A DNA stretch of 14,069 nt from Acidobacteriota bacterium (GCA_020439725.1 JAGQSE010000127.1:1-14069); one strand, 5' to 3'; counted from the first letter of the stretch, positions 1 through 9,878 are shown. Made by a program: numbers and translations. Notes: generated by a model from the letters alone, not told the origin.

Positions 1-447
1 ACCTATGGCGCCCACAGCCGGTTCATCGGCCGCCGGGGCCCCGGCCCCTTCCTCGTCTCCACCGCCGTCGGCACCGAGGTCGCCGGCGCGGCGGTGGCCG
101 AGACCCTGGGCGAGATCCGGCGCATCCAGGAGGATCTGGTGAGCGTCGACGAGCTGGCGGACACCAAGAGCTACCTGCGCGGCACCTTCGTCGGTCAGCT
201 CCAAAGCATCGGCGAGCTCGGTTCCCGCCTCGGCACGATGGCGCTCTACGACCTGCCGGCGGACCATTGGGAGCGCTATCTCGACGAGATCGAAGCCACG
301 AGCCGCGAGGACGTCCTCGATCTCGCCCGGCGCTTCCTGCACCCCGACCGCGCGGTGGTGGTCACCGTCGGACCGCGAGAGAGCCTCGAAGGACAGGTCG
401 CGGACTTCGGCGAGCTCCACATCAGCGAGCCCGACAGTCTCCGCTGA
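1..447 (+). CDS. M16 (insulinase-type) zinc peptidase, C-terminal end only
   Basis: This is the last 148 residues of a protein whose start lies left of the window; the frame is open from base 1 to a TGA at 445-447. The opening residues (YGAHSRF, then GPGPFLVSTAVGTE) and the following pattern (ETLGEIRRI, then a region like the family's 'VSxxELxxAK') match the second, non-catalytic half of M16 peptidases and their processing-peptidase relatives. That half closes over the substrate and carries no zinc ligands. The HxxEH zinc motif would be upstream, or on a partner protein, so activity cannot be judged. A GTG at 94 could look like a start, but the homologous sequence continues upstream of it, so it is internal. 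The gene converges on the kinase with 68 bases between them; I see no clear terminator there. Confidence 0.85.
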   Translation, partial: TYGAHSRFIGRRGPGPFLVSTAVGTEVAGAAVAETLGEIRRIQEDLVSVDELADTKSYLRGTFVGQLQSIGELGSRLGTMALYDLPADHWERYLDEIEATSREDVLDLARRFLHPDRAVVVTVGPRESLEGQVADFGELHISEPDSLR

Positions 448-515
448 GCACGGCCCCTGAGCCCGGCGCGAGGCCCCGGAACGCGGAGCTGCGGCCGGCG
501 TGACACCGCGCCCGC

Positions 516-2828
<2,313 letters not shown>

Positions 2829-2978
2829 CAGGCGAAGTCCGCCACCGGAGTCGGGGAACGACGCCGCGGGGGCCACCTTAGGGCGGCGGGAAACCGCCCC
2901 GGGGATCGCGGTTGCGAGTGGACCTGCCTCACGTCGGGGTGCATGTCACCTGTGCCTTCGAAGTCCAGAGAGCAGCCA

Positions 2979-3008
2979 ATTCTAGGCCCGCTTCCGCCCT
3001 TCCGTCAA
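2979..3008 (-). promoter_or_regulatory. Probable sigma70-type promoter for the kinase gene
   Basis: Read on the minus strand, TTGACG (3008-3003) and TAGAAT (2984-2979) are separated by 18 bases, each matching five of six consensus positions. Transcription would start near 2972, giving a leader of roughly 95-145 bases depending on which kinase start is used. In such GC-rich DNA this pairing stands out, but it is an inspection call only. Confidence 0.5.
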
Positions 3009-3062
3009 ACCGCTCGAGGCCCTTCCGACGACCCCGGACCAGGCCGGATCCGTTACAGACCG

Positions 3063-3104
3063 TATGCTATATTTCAGCCTCCACAAAACCGGTCCAGGAG
3101 GAGG
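3063..3104 (+). promoter_or_regulatory. EF-G-like gene: possible -10 region and strong Shine-Dalgarno
   Basis: An AT-rich patch, TATGCTATATTT (3063-3074), is a plausible -10 region, though no convincing -35 precedes it. AGGAGGAGG at 3096-3104 is a near-perfect Shine-Dalgarno ending 9 bases before the ATG at 3114. It fixes the start of the EF-G-like gene and predicts strong translation. It is by far the best ribosome site in the window. Confidence 0.6.
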
Positions 3105-3113
3105 TTTCTCTCT

Positions 3114-5201
3114 ATGCAGGTCGACAGCCCCGCGGAGATCCGAAATCTAGCCGTCGTCGGTCACAACGATACCGGCAAGACGACGCTGGTGAGCGCGCTG
3201 CTCTACACCAGCGGCGTCACGACCCGGTTACACAAGGTCGATGACGGCAACGCGCTCACCGATTTCGATCCGGAAGAGGTCGAGCGCAAGATCTCCATCG
3301 GGCTGGCCCCCTGCTTCGTGCCTTGGAACAACCACAAGATCAACCTCATCGACTGCCCCGGCTACGGGATCTTCTTCACCGAGACACGGTCGGGCATGCG
3401 CGCCACCGACGCGACGATGATCTGCGTCAACACGGTCTCCGGGCTCGAGGTGACCTCCGAGCGTGCCTGGAAGTACGCCGCCGACCTCGAGATCCCGGTG
3501 ATCTTCCACCTCACCAAGCTCGAGCGCGAACGCGCCGACCCGGCCCGCACCCTCCACGACCTCGAGAAGTTCTGCGGTCGCGGGGTGTTGCCGGTGCAGC
3601 TGCCCATCGGCAAGGAGAACGAGCTGTCGGGCATCGTCGACTTGGTCCATCTCAAGGCCTACACCTTCGAGCGTGACGGCAACGGCCAGGGGACCGAGAT
3701 TCCGATCCCCGAGGCGATGCAGCCGCGGGTCGAAAAGTGGCGCAACGAGCTCATCGAGGCCGTCGCCGAGGCCGACGACGAGCTCCTCGACCACTTCTTC
3801 GAGAACGGCACGCTGAGCCAGGAGGATCTCGAGGTGGGGCTGCGCAAGGCGGTCCTGACCCGCAAGGTCTTCCCTCTGACGATGAGCTCGGGGCTCCATG
3901 GCATCGGCTGCTCGACCCTCCTCGACGCGCTGATCCAGATCGCCCCGACACCTCTCGACCGGGGAACCTATCCGGCCACCAACGTCGGTGGCGATGCCGT
4001 CGAGGTCTCCACGTCCCCCGACGCTCCCATGAGCGCGCTGGTCTTCAAGACGCTGAGCGACCCGTTCAGCGGCCGGCTGTCGATCCTGCGCGTGGTCAGC
4101 GGTGAGCTCGACAGCGACAGCGCCGCCTGGAACAGCCAGAAGGAAACCGCCGAGAAGATCGGTACCCTCCTCCACATGCAGGGCAAGCAGTCCACCGCCA
4201 CCAAGAAGCTGGTCACCGGCGACATCGGCGGCGTCGCCAAGCTCAAGCAGACCGCCACCGGCGACACGCTGTGCACCAAGGACAACCCGGTGCGTCTCGA
4301 TTGGGTGCCGCCGCGGGAACCCGCCATCTCCTACGCGGTCGAACCCAAGTCGAAGGGCGACGAGGAGAAGATCGGCGAAGCCCTGCACCGCCTGATGGAA
4401 GAGGACATCCGGCTCCAGGCCGGCCGCGACCCGGAAACCAGCGAGTACCTGCTCTCGGGCACCGGCCAGCTCCACGTCGAAATCGCCGTCGCCAAGCTCA
4501 AGAGCCGCTTCAACGTCGAGGTCATCCTGCACCCACCCAAGGTGCCCTATCGCGAGACCATCCGGCGCGCTGCCGACGGCCACGGCCGGCACAAGAAACA
4601 GAGCGGCGGCCGTGGTCAGTTCGCCGACTGCAAGATCAAGATGGAGCCGCTACCCCGCGGTGATGACTTCGAGTTCGTCGACGAGATCTTCGGCGGCTCG
4701 ATCCCCCAGGGATTCCGGCCGGCGGTCGAGAAGGGCATCCAGGAAGCCCGGCACCGCGGCTACCTGGCGGGCTACCCGGTGGTCGACTTCCGCGTCCGCC
4801 TGCTCGACGGTCAGTACCACGACGTCGACTCTTCGGAAATGGCCTTCAAGGTCGCCGGCTCCCTGGCCTTCAAGGAGGCCATGGCGAAGGCCGGCCCGGT
4901 GCTCATCGAGCCCATGATGCAGGTAGAAATCATCACCTCCGAGGAGTTCATGGGCGACATCATGGGCGACCTGGCGCACCGCCGCGGTAGGCCCCAGGGT
5001 ATGGAGGTGCAGGGCGACCGGCAGCTGATCAAGGCCGTCGTACCGATGGCCGAGATGCTCGATTACGCGCAATCGCTGCGCTCGATGACCCAGGGCCGCT
5101 CGCGCTTCCACATGGAGCTGTCGCACTACGAGGAAGTGCCCCGGCTGATCCAGGAGAAGATCATCGCCGAGGCGAAGCGCGAGAGCGAAGCGACGACCTG
5201 A
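3114..5201 (+). CDS. EF-G-like translation-factor GTPase (EF-G paralogue)
   Basis: The 695-residue product has the full EF-G layout: G domain, domain II, domain III (HRLMEEDIRLQ, then GTGQLHVE), domain IV (SGGRGQF) and domain V (ending near SLRSMTQGRSRFHMEL). It belongs with the EF-G-like/FusA2-type paralogues rather than housekeeping EF-G. The P loop GHNDTGKTT (16-24) is good. Switch I has ISI (60-62) where EF-G has ITI. G3 reads DCPGYG (80-85), with Tyr at the usual catalytic His of DTPGH. G4 reads TKLE (134-137) in place of NKxD. The last two changes suggest slow or altered GTP hydrolysis and possibly relaxed guanine recognition; that is inference. A stop-free frame continues upstream across the opposite strand of the kinase, but the strong Shine-Dalgarno sets the start at 3114. 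Its role in translocation, recycling or stress is not shown here. Confidence 0.9.
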   Translation: MQVDSPAEIRNLAVVGHNDTGKTTLVSALLYTSGVTTRLHKVDDGNALTDFDPEEVERKISIGLAPCFVPWNNHKINLIDCPGYGIFFTETRSGMRATDATMICVNTVSGLEVTSERAWKYAADLEIPVIFHLTKLERERADPARTLHDLEKFCGRGVLPVQLPIGKENELSGIVDLVHLKAYTFERDGNGQGTEIPIPEAMQPRVEKWRNELIEAVAEADDELLDHFFENGTLSQEDLEVGLRKAVLTRKVFPLTMSSGLHGIGCSTLLDALIQIAPTPLDRGTYPATNVGGDAVEVSTSPDAPMSALVFKTLSDPFSGRLSILRVVSGELDSDSAAWNSQKETAEKIGTLLHMQGKQSTATKKLVTGDIGGVAKLKQTATGDTLCTKDNPVRLDWVPPREPAISYAVEPKSKGDEEKIGEALHRLMEEDIRLQAGRDPETSEYLLSGTGQLHVEIAVAKLKSRFNVEVILHPPKVPYRETIRRAADGHGRHKKQSGGRGQFADCKIKMEPLPRGDDFEFVDEIFGGSIPQGFRPAVEKGIQEARHRGYLAGYPVVDFRVRLLDGQYHDVDSSEMAFKVAGSLAFKEAMAKAGPVLIEPMMQVEIITSEEFMGDIMGDLAHRRGRPQGMEVQGDRQLIKAVVPMAEMLDYAQSLRSMTQGRSRFHMELSHYEEVPRLIQEKIIAEAKRESEATT

Positions 5202-5244
5202 GGCCTCGCCGGCTCCGAGCCCACGAGCCTCTATCCCACCGGGA

Positions 5245-5277
5245 GAGCGGCCGGTCCCGACACGGGGTCGGCCGCTC
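5245..5277. terminator. Stem-loop between convergent genes, probable bidirectional terminator
   Basis: GAGCGGCCG (5245-5253) pairs perfectly with CGGCCGCTC (5269-5277). The stem can extend inward through two G-U wobbles and three C-G pairs (5256-5258 with 5264-5266), leaving a five-base loop. It lies 43 bases after the EF-G-like stop and 34 bases beyond the end of the ammonia-lyase. Only a weak T stretch (TCATTT) follows on the plus strand, so termination may be inefficient or rely on another factor. Confidence 0.6.
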
Positions 5278-5311
5278 GTCATTTGCGCCGCGGCTTCGAA
5301 AGAGAGTGTGA

Positions 5312-7201
5312 TCAGCCAGCGCTCTGGAGCGGCCCGACGGCTCTCAGGCCTTCACCCAGCACCTCGGCCACCGCGGCGTCGAGCTCCCCCCCGGCGATGG
5401 CCCGGCGCAGGGCCCGGACGTCACCGTCCAAGGGCCGGTCGTCGACCATCGGCGAGACGCGCCGGCGCACCGCCAGGTAGGCCGCCGCGGTCCCGTGGCC
5501 GAGCCAGCCGGCGGTGGCGGGGTGGTGTTGCGGCTCGGTCGAGCGTCGGAAGCTCTCCGCCTCCTCTTCCGCCGCCGCCCAGTCGCCGGCGGCCGCCGAC
5601 GAGGTGCCCGCGATGCCGTCGGGTACCGGCTGGTAGTCCATGGCCACACGCCATTCGATGGCCTGGGTGGCGATCAACAGCTCGATGGCCAGCGTCGCCT
5701 GGACGTTGCCGAGCACCGTGCGCAGCTTGCGCGAGGCGATCGACGACATCGACACGTGGTCCTCGGTGTTGGCCGAGGTCGGGATCGAGTCCACCGACGC
5801 CGGGTGCGCCAGCACCTTGTTCTCGGACACCAGGCTGGCGGCCGTGTACTGGGCGATCATCAGTCCCGAGTTCACCCCACGCCGCGGGATCAGGTTGCCG
5901 GGCAGGTTGCGGTTGTGGTGCGCGTCGAGCAGCACCTGGCCGCGGCGTTCGGAGATGCTCGCCAGCTCCGCCAGCGCGATGGCGAGGAAGTCCGCCGCCA
6001 GCGCCACCGGTTGACCGTGGAAGTTGCCCGCCGAGTACGAGGCGCGACGGGTGCCGTCATAGGTCTCCGGCCAGTTGTCGCGGAACCGCCAGTCCCAGGG
6101 CTCTTGGCCATGGCTCTCGCCGGCCGGCCCGGGGAAGAAGAGAGGATTGTCGGTGACGGCGTTGATCTCGCGCTCGACGACCATCCGTGCATAGCCGATG
6201 GCATCGCGGGAGGCGCCGTGGACCTGCGGTGCGCAGCGCAGCGAGTAGGTGTCCTGCACCGCGCCGGCGCGGTCGAGGAGGCGACTGCCCTCGAGCAGCG
6301 AGCGCAGGTTGGCGGCGCTGTCGACCTGGCCGCGATGGCCGCGGAGGTCGTGGACCTGCGGATCGAGGGCGCGAGCGCAGCCACAGACCGCCTCGAGGGT
6401 CAGCGCGCAGGCCAGGTCTGCGGTGCGCGCGAGACCGTCGGCATCGAACACCGCCAGCGCCAGCGTGGTGGTCGAGAAGTTGGTGCCGTTGGTCAGCGCC
6501 AGCCCCTCCTTGAAGCTCGGCGCCGGTGGTGCCATGCCGAGATCCTGCGCCAGGTGGGCGGCCGCCGAACGCAGCTCCCGCAACCGCATCGCGAGGTCGT
6601 CGCCGGTCTCGACGCGGTAGTAGCGGCCCTCGCCGAGGAGCACCGCGAAAAGGTGCGACAGCGGACACAGGTCACCGCTCGCACCCACCGAGCCGCGGGT
6701 CGGCACCAACGGTACGATGCCCCGGTCGATCATCCGCCACACCGCTTCGACCAGCTGCGGGCGCACCCCCGAGTGACCCTGGAGGAAGGAGTTGAGCCGT
6801 GTCACCAGCGCGCCGCGGACGATTTCCGCCGGGAAGTAATTGCTCGGGTCGTCGGGGTCCGCGTTGTCACCGACGCCCGCCATGTGAGAGAGCAAGATGT
6901 TGCGCTGGAGCTCCTCGAGGCGCCGCGGGCTCACCGGCACGGACTTGAACTCGCCAAAGCCGGTGGTGATGCCATAGTCCTGCATGGGCACCTCGCCGCC
7001 GGGGTGGGCCCGCATCTCGTCGAGGGCCTCGCAGTAGCTCCGCGCCACGCCCTCGATCTGCTTCCAGCCGTGCTCGACCCGCGCCAGGGCTTCGGGAGCG
7101 CAGGCCACCCGCACCCTGGGGTCGCGGCACACCCGCACCAGGTCTTCGAGGAGCAGCGAGCTCCCGTCGAGGACCAGCGGACGGGCCTCGACCGCGCTCA
7201 A
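5312..7201 (-). CDS. hutH: Aromatic amino acid ammonia-lyase, probably histidine ammonia-lyase (extended form)
   Basis: This 629-residue enzyme of the HAL/PAL/TAL family eliminates ammonia from an aromatic amino acid using an MIO group formed from Ala-Ser-Gly. The triad is A174-S175-G176 in GSVGASGDL. Tyr76 (YGITTGFG), Ser105-His106 (the HAL-type selectivity pair), TNGT, YSLRC, TDNPL, AGNFHG and the TSANTEDHVSM stretch are all present. The SH pair favours histidine as substrate, giving urocanate. It is over 100 residues longer than classical HutH (about 510): there is an acidic/Pro insert after GVGDN, about 25 extra residues between TDNPL and AGNFHG, and a long C-terminal tail. The start is TTG at 7201-7199, with GGAGAG (7212-7207) five bases before it, and it overlaps the hisS stop as TTGA. 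No hutU, hutI or hutG is nearby, so a role outside the hut pathway is possible. Confidence 0.88.
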   Translation of the reverse strand: MSAVEARPLVLDGSSLLLEDLVRVCRDPRVRVACAPEALARVEHGWKQIEGVARSYCEALDEMRAHPGGEVPMQDYGITTGFGEFKSVPVSPRRLEELQRNILLSHMAGVGDNADPDDPSNYFPAEIVRGALVTRLNSFLQGHSGVRPQLVEAVWRMIDRGIVPLVPTRGSVGASGDLCPLSHLFAVLLGEGRYYRVETGDDLAMRLRELRSAAAHLAQDLGMAPPAPSFKEGLALTNGTNFSTTTLALAVFDADGLARTADLACALTLEAVCGCARALDPQVHDLRGHRGQVDSAANLRSLLEGSRLLDRAGAVQDTYSLRCAPQVHGASRDAIGYARMVVEREINAVTDNPLFFPGPAGESHGQEPWDWRFRDNWPETYDGTRRASYSAGNFHGQPVALAADFLAIALAELASISERRGQVLLDAHHNRNLPGNLIPRRGVNSGLMIAQYTAASLVSENKVLAHPASVDSIPTSANTEDHVSMSSIASRKLRTVLGNVQATLAIELLIATQAIEWRVAMDYQPVPDGIAGTSSAAAGDWAAAEEEAESFRRSTEPQHHPATAGWLGHGTAAAYLAVRRRVSPMVDDRPLDGDVRALRRAIAGGELDAAVAEVLGEGLRAVGPLQSAG

Positions 7202-8634
7202 GGACGCTCTCCGTGGATCCGCCCCAAGAGCGCCTTGAGCCGTGGTACCAGCTCGGCGCGGGGCATCTCCTGCTGCCCCGGACGCTCCTCGATCCAGTCC
7301 TCGCGACGCTCGACCTGTGCCGAGGCGGCGCGGCCGGCGTCCATGTCCTTGACGGTCACCATGCCGCGGGCGTGCTCGTCCTCGCCATAGAGCAGGACCA
7401 GCGGCATCCCGCAGCGATCGGCATGCTTCATCTGCTTGCCAATGTTGCGCGCCTTGCCCAGGTAGAGCTCGGTGGGGATCCCCGCCCGCCGCAGCTCGAA
7501 AGCCATGGCCAGGTACTCATCGTTCAAGGCCGGATCCATGGTGGTCAACAGGACCTCGGCGGTGGTCCGCCGGGGCTCGATCCGCCCCAGGTGGACGAGC
7601 GCCGCGAGCAACCGGTCGACACCCATCGAGCCCCCCGTCGCGGGGACTTTCTGTCCCGAAAAACGCATCACCAGGTCGTCGTAGCGACCGCCGCCGAAGA
7701 TCGATCCGAACTGCGGCGCGTCGAGCAGGTTGGCCTCGAAGACGGGCCCCGTGTAATAGGCCAGGCCCCGCGCGATGCTGAGGTCGAGGACCACGCGGTC
7801 GTCGCCATAGCCGAGAGCATGGAGGTGGCGCGACAGCGTCTCGACGACGGCGATCTCCTCTTCGGCGCCGGGAACGCCGGCGAACAGCTCGCGCAGCTGG
7901 GCCACGACTTCCGAGCGCTGCTCCGAGCGCACCTCGAGGAAGCGCGCGATGCGGTCGACCTGTTCGTTCGCCAGACCGACGCCGCGGATCTCGTCGCCGG
8001 AGCTGTCGGTGTAGCCGGTGGTCAGCTCGCGGCGGACCTTGTCGAAACCGATCTTCTCGAGCTTGTCGAGGACGCGGAAGACGTCGGTGGCGCGCACCGC
8101 CTCGATGCCGGCGAATGCCAGCAGCGTGTTCAGGATGCCACGGCTCGAGTACCGCACGACGTAGCCGCCGACGTCGAGGGCGGTGAGCGTGTCGCAGACG
8201 CCGGCGATGATCTCGGTGTCGGCGATCTCCGACACCGCCCCCACCGAGTCGAGATCGAATTGGGTGAACTCTCGGAAGCGCCCCTTGTCGGGCTTGTCGG
8301 CGCGCCACACCGGCGACACCTGGTAACGCCGGAAGGGGCGGGGCAGCTCCTGGTACTGAGCCACCAATCGCGCCAGCGGCACCGTCAGGTCGAAGCGCAG
8401 ACCGAGCTCCTCTTCCTCGGGGCCGACGACGCGGAAGATGCTCTGGTGCGCTTCCTCGCCGGCGCTGCCGGTGAGCACGTCGAGATACTCGATGGCGGGC
8501 GTGCTCACGGGCGAGAAGCCATAGCTCTCGTACACGGCGCGGATGGTGTCGATGATGCGCTGGCGGGCGATCATCTCCTCGGGTAGGAGATCGCGCAATC
8601 CCCGCGACAACCGCGGTTTCACCCTATCGGTCAT
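7198..8634 (-). CDS. hisS: Histidyl-tRNA synthetase
   Basis: The 478-residue class II synthetase charges tRNA-His with histidine in the cytoplasm. Visible landmarks are RGLRDLLPEE at 11-20, RFDLTVPLAR at 80-89, motif 2 with YQVSPVWRADKPDKGRFREF (104-123) followed by QFDLD, the histidine-binding RGLAYYTG near 289-296, motif 3 with GGSMGVDRLL, and a C-terminal anticodon-binding domain. RGLAYY replaces the common RGLDYY; together with the REF-QFDLD style it points to the subgroup resembling eukaryotic/archaeal and alphaproteobacterial HisRS rather than the E. coli type. The ATG at 8634-8632 has GGAG (8646-8643) eight bases upstream, and family homology begins here; the frame stays open further upstream but that part is not conserved. 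It is the first gene of a two-gene unit with the ammonia-lyase. Confidence 0.95.
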   Translation of the reverse strand: MTDRVKPRLSRGLRDLLPEEMIARQRIIDTIRAVYESYGFSPVSTPAIEYLDVLTGSAGEEAHQSIFRVVGPEEEELGLRFDLTVPLARLVAQYQELPRPFRRYQVSPVWRADKPDKGRFREFTQFDLDSVGAVSEIADTEIIAGVCDTLTALDVGGYVVRYSSRGILNTLLAFAGIEAVRATDVFRVLDKLEKIGFDKVRRELTTGYTDSSGDEIRGVGLANEQVDRIARFLEVRSEQRSEVVAQLRELFAGVPGAEEEIAVVETLSRHLHALGYGDDRVVLDLSIARGLAYYTGPVFEANLLDAPQFGSIFGGGRYDDLVMRFSGQKVPATGGSMGVDRLLAALVHLGRIEPRRTTAEVLLTTMDPALNDEYLAMAFELRRAGIPTELYLGKARNIGKQMKHADRCGMPLVLLYGEDEHARGMVTVKDMDAGRAASAQVERREDWIEERPGQQEMPRAELVPRLKALLGRIHGERP

Positions 8635-8750
8635 GGGTCTGGCTCCAATCGGGAGTTGGTTCGCTGCGGCCGCGCCGGAAGCCGACACCCGGCGACGACG
8701 GCCGGGGCGGCGAGCCCTGGAAGCGCTCCGGGGCACGGCCGGAGGCCCCG

Positions 8751-8779
8751 AATATAACGTTCGCAGGCACTCCTGACTA
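8751..8779 (-). promoter_or_regulatory. Possible hisS promoter
   Basis: On the minus strand TAGTCA (8779-8774) and TATATT (8756-8751) are separated by 17 bases. The -10 matches five of six consensus positions and the -35 four of six. The start would be near 8744, with a leader of about 110 bases before the hisS ATG. I saw no T-box specifier or terminator pair in that leader. This is the only AT-rich -10 candidate close to hisS. Confidence 0.4.
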
Positions 8780-8822
8780 CCACCCCGGCGCCGAGCCTGG
8801 GCACCTCGTATCCTCGCAAGTA

Positions 8823-8848
8823 TTACAACCCTGCGGCAAATGTTGTAA
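8823..8848. repeat. Inverted repeat, possible operator between hisS and panB
   Basis: TTACAAC (8823-8829) and GTTGTAA (8842-8848) are perfect 7-base inverted copies 12 bases apart. Half-site centres are about 19 bases apart, roughly two helical turns, which suits a dimeric regulator. The repeat sits in the divergent region upstream of both hisS and panB. It is AT-rich against a very GC-rich background. Which regulator, if any, binds is unknown. Confidence 0.4.
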
Positions 8849-8899
8849 CACGCACGCACTCCCCAGCCGATGCCCGGCCTGCTAGTGTTGGGGATCCGC

Positions 8900-8977
8900 C
8901 GCCGGTACCTCTCCGGCAAGGCACCGGCGAGCCGCGCTCCCGCTGGGCGCGGAATCTGTAACCCACCCGCCGGGTTG
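8900..8977 (+). promoter_or_regulatory. Structured leader of panB: three consecutive hairpins
   Basis: Hairpin 1: CGCCGGT (8900-8906) pairs with ACCGGCG (8923-8929), then after an A/C mismatch CCT (8908-8910) pairs with AGG (8919-8921), leaving an 8-base loop. Hairpin 2: CCGCGC (8932-8937) pairs with GCGCGG (8947-8952). Hairpin 3: TAACCC (8959-8964) pairs with GGGTTG (8972-8977), with one G-U. They end about 50 bases before the panB start. The known pan RNA motif upstream of pantothenate genes is a hairpin with bulged A residues; hairpin 1 has an A facing C, but I cannot confirm a match. GC-rich DNA yields chance stems, so support is moderate. Confidence 0.35.
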
Positions 8978-9026
8978 AAAGGTGTGCCGCGGCCCTAGCC
9001 GGAGCGACCGCCGCCGGAGACCCCCC

Positions 9027-9878
9027 TTGAGCACCAAGCGCTTCACCCTTCAGGAACTCCAGGCCAAGAAGGACGCGGGGCGGCCCATCACGGTCGTCAC
9101 CGCCTACGACCTCTCTTCCGCCCGCCTCGTCGACCGGGCGGGGATCGACGTCATCCTGGTCGGCGATTCCCTCGGCATGGTCATGCTCGGGCTCGAAAGC
9201 ACGGTGCCCGTGACCATGGACGAGATGGTCCACCACGCCAAGGCGGCGGCACGCGGCGCCGACCACGCCCTGCTGGTCGGGGACATGCCCTTCCTGTCGT
9301 ACCAGGCGAGTCGCACCGAGGCGGTGCGCAACGCCGGACGGTTCCTCAAGGAAGGCGGCATGGGCGCCGTCAAGCTCGAAGGCGGTCGCACCATGGCGGA
9401 CACCGTCCGGGCCATCGCCGACGCCGGGATCCCGGTCATGGGTCACATCGGTCTCACCCCCCAAAGCATCTCGAGGCTCGGCGGCTACCGCGTCCAGGGG
9501 AAGACCGCCCCGGCGGCCCTGGGCCTGCTCGAAGACGCCCGCGCCCTCGAAGCCGCGGGCTGCTTCTCCATCGTCCTCGAGTCGGTCCCGGCGGCGGTGG
9601 CGAGCGCCATCAGCCGTCGTCTCTCGGTCCCCACCATCGGCATCGGCGCCGGCGCCGGATGCGACGGCCAGGTGCTCGTCTACCACGACATGCTCGGCCT
9701 TTTCGACGACTTCCAGCCACGCTTCGTCAAGCGCTATGCCAACCTCGGCGAGACCATCCACGGAGCCCTGACCGCCTATCGTGAGGACGTCGAGGCGCGT
9801 CGCTTCCCCGCCGAAGAACACACCTACGCCATGCCCGACGACGAGCTGGCTTCGTTCCTCGAGACCCTCGGTGACTGA
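9027..9878 (+). CDS. panB: 3-methyl-2-oxobutanoate hydroxymethyltransferase
   Basis: The product (283 residues) transfers a hydroxymethyl group from methylene-tetrahydrofolate to 2-ketoisovalerate, giving ketopantoate, the first committed step to pantothenate. Metal and catalytic residues are in place: D47 in VGDSLG, D86 in GDMPF, K116 and E118 in VKLEGG, and E185 in LESVP. GHIGLTPQS and GIGAGAGCDGQVLV are also typical. The length is close to the family norm. The start is TTG at 9027, where homology begins (STKRFTLQEL), with GGAGA at 9016-9020 six bases before it. It opens a panB-panE-panC operon and shares its last eight bases with panE. A structured leader precedes it. Confidence 0.95.
   Translation: MSTKRFTLQELQAKKDAGRPITVVTAYDLSSARLVDRAGIDVILVGDSLGMVMLGLESTVPVTMDEMVHHAKAAARGADHALLVGDMPFLSYQASRTEAVRNAGRFLKEGGMGAVKLEGGRTMADTVRAIADAGIPVMGHIGLTPQSISRLGGYRVQGKTAPAALGLLEDARALEAAGCFSIVLESVPAAVASAISRRLSVPTIGIGAGAGCDGQVLVYHDMLGLFDDFQPRFVKRYANLGETIHGALTAYREDVEARRFPAEEHTYAMPDDELASFLETLGD

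Noticed and set aside
5495..8586. Two long plus-strand open frames (5495-7390 and 7213-8586) opposite the ammonia-lyase and hisS
   Set aside because: They mirror the strongly supported minus-strand genes codon for codon and show His/Arg/Val-rich low-information protein. They have no convincing ribosome sites.
8635..8750. T-box or histidine-specific attenuator before hisS
   Set aside because: I found no T-box sequence, specifier loop, histidine-codon leader peptide or terminator/antiterminator pair.
8635..8919. Upstream extension of hisS by 95 codons
   Set aside because: The extension is Arg-rich and unlike HisRS. The ATG at 8634 has a well-placed GGAG, and family homology begins there.
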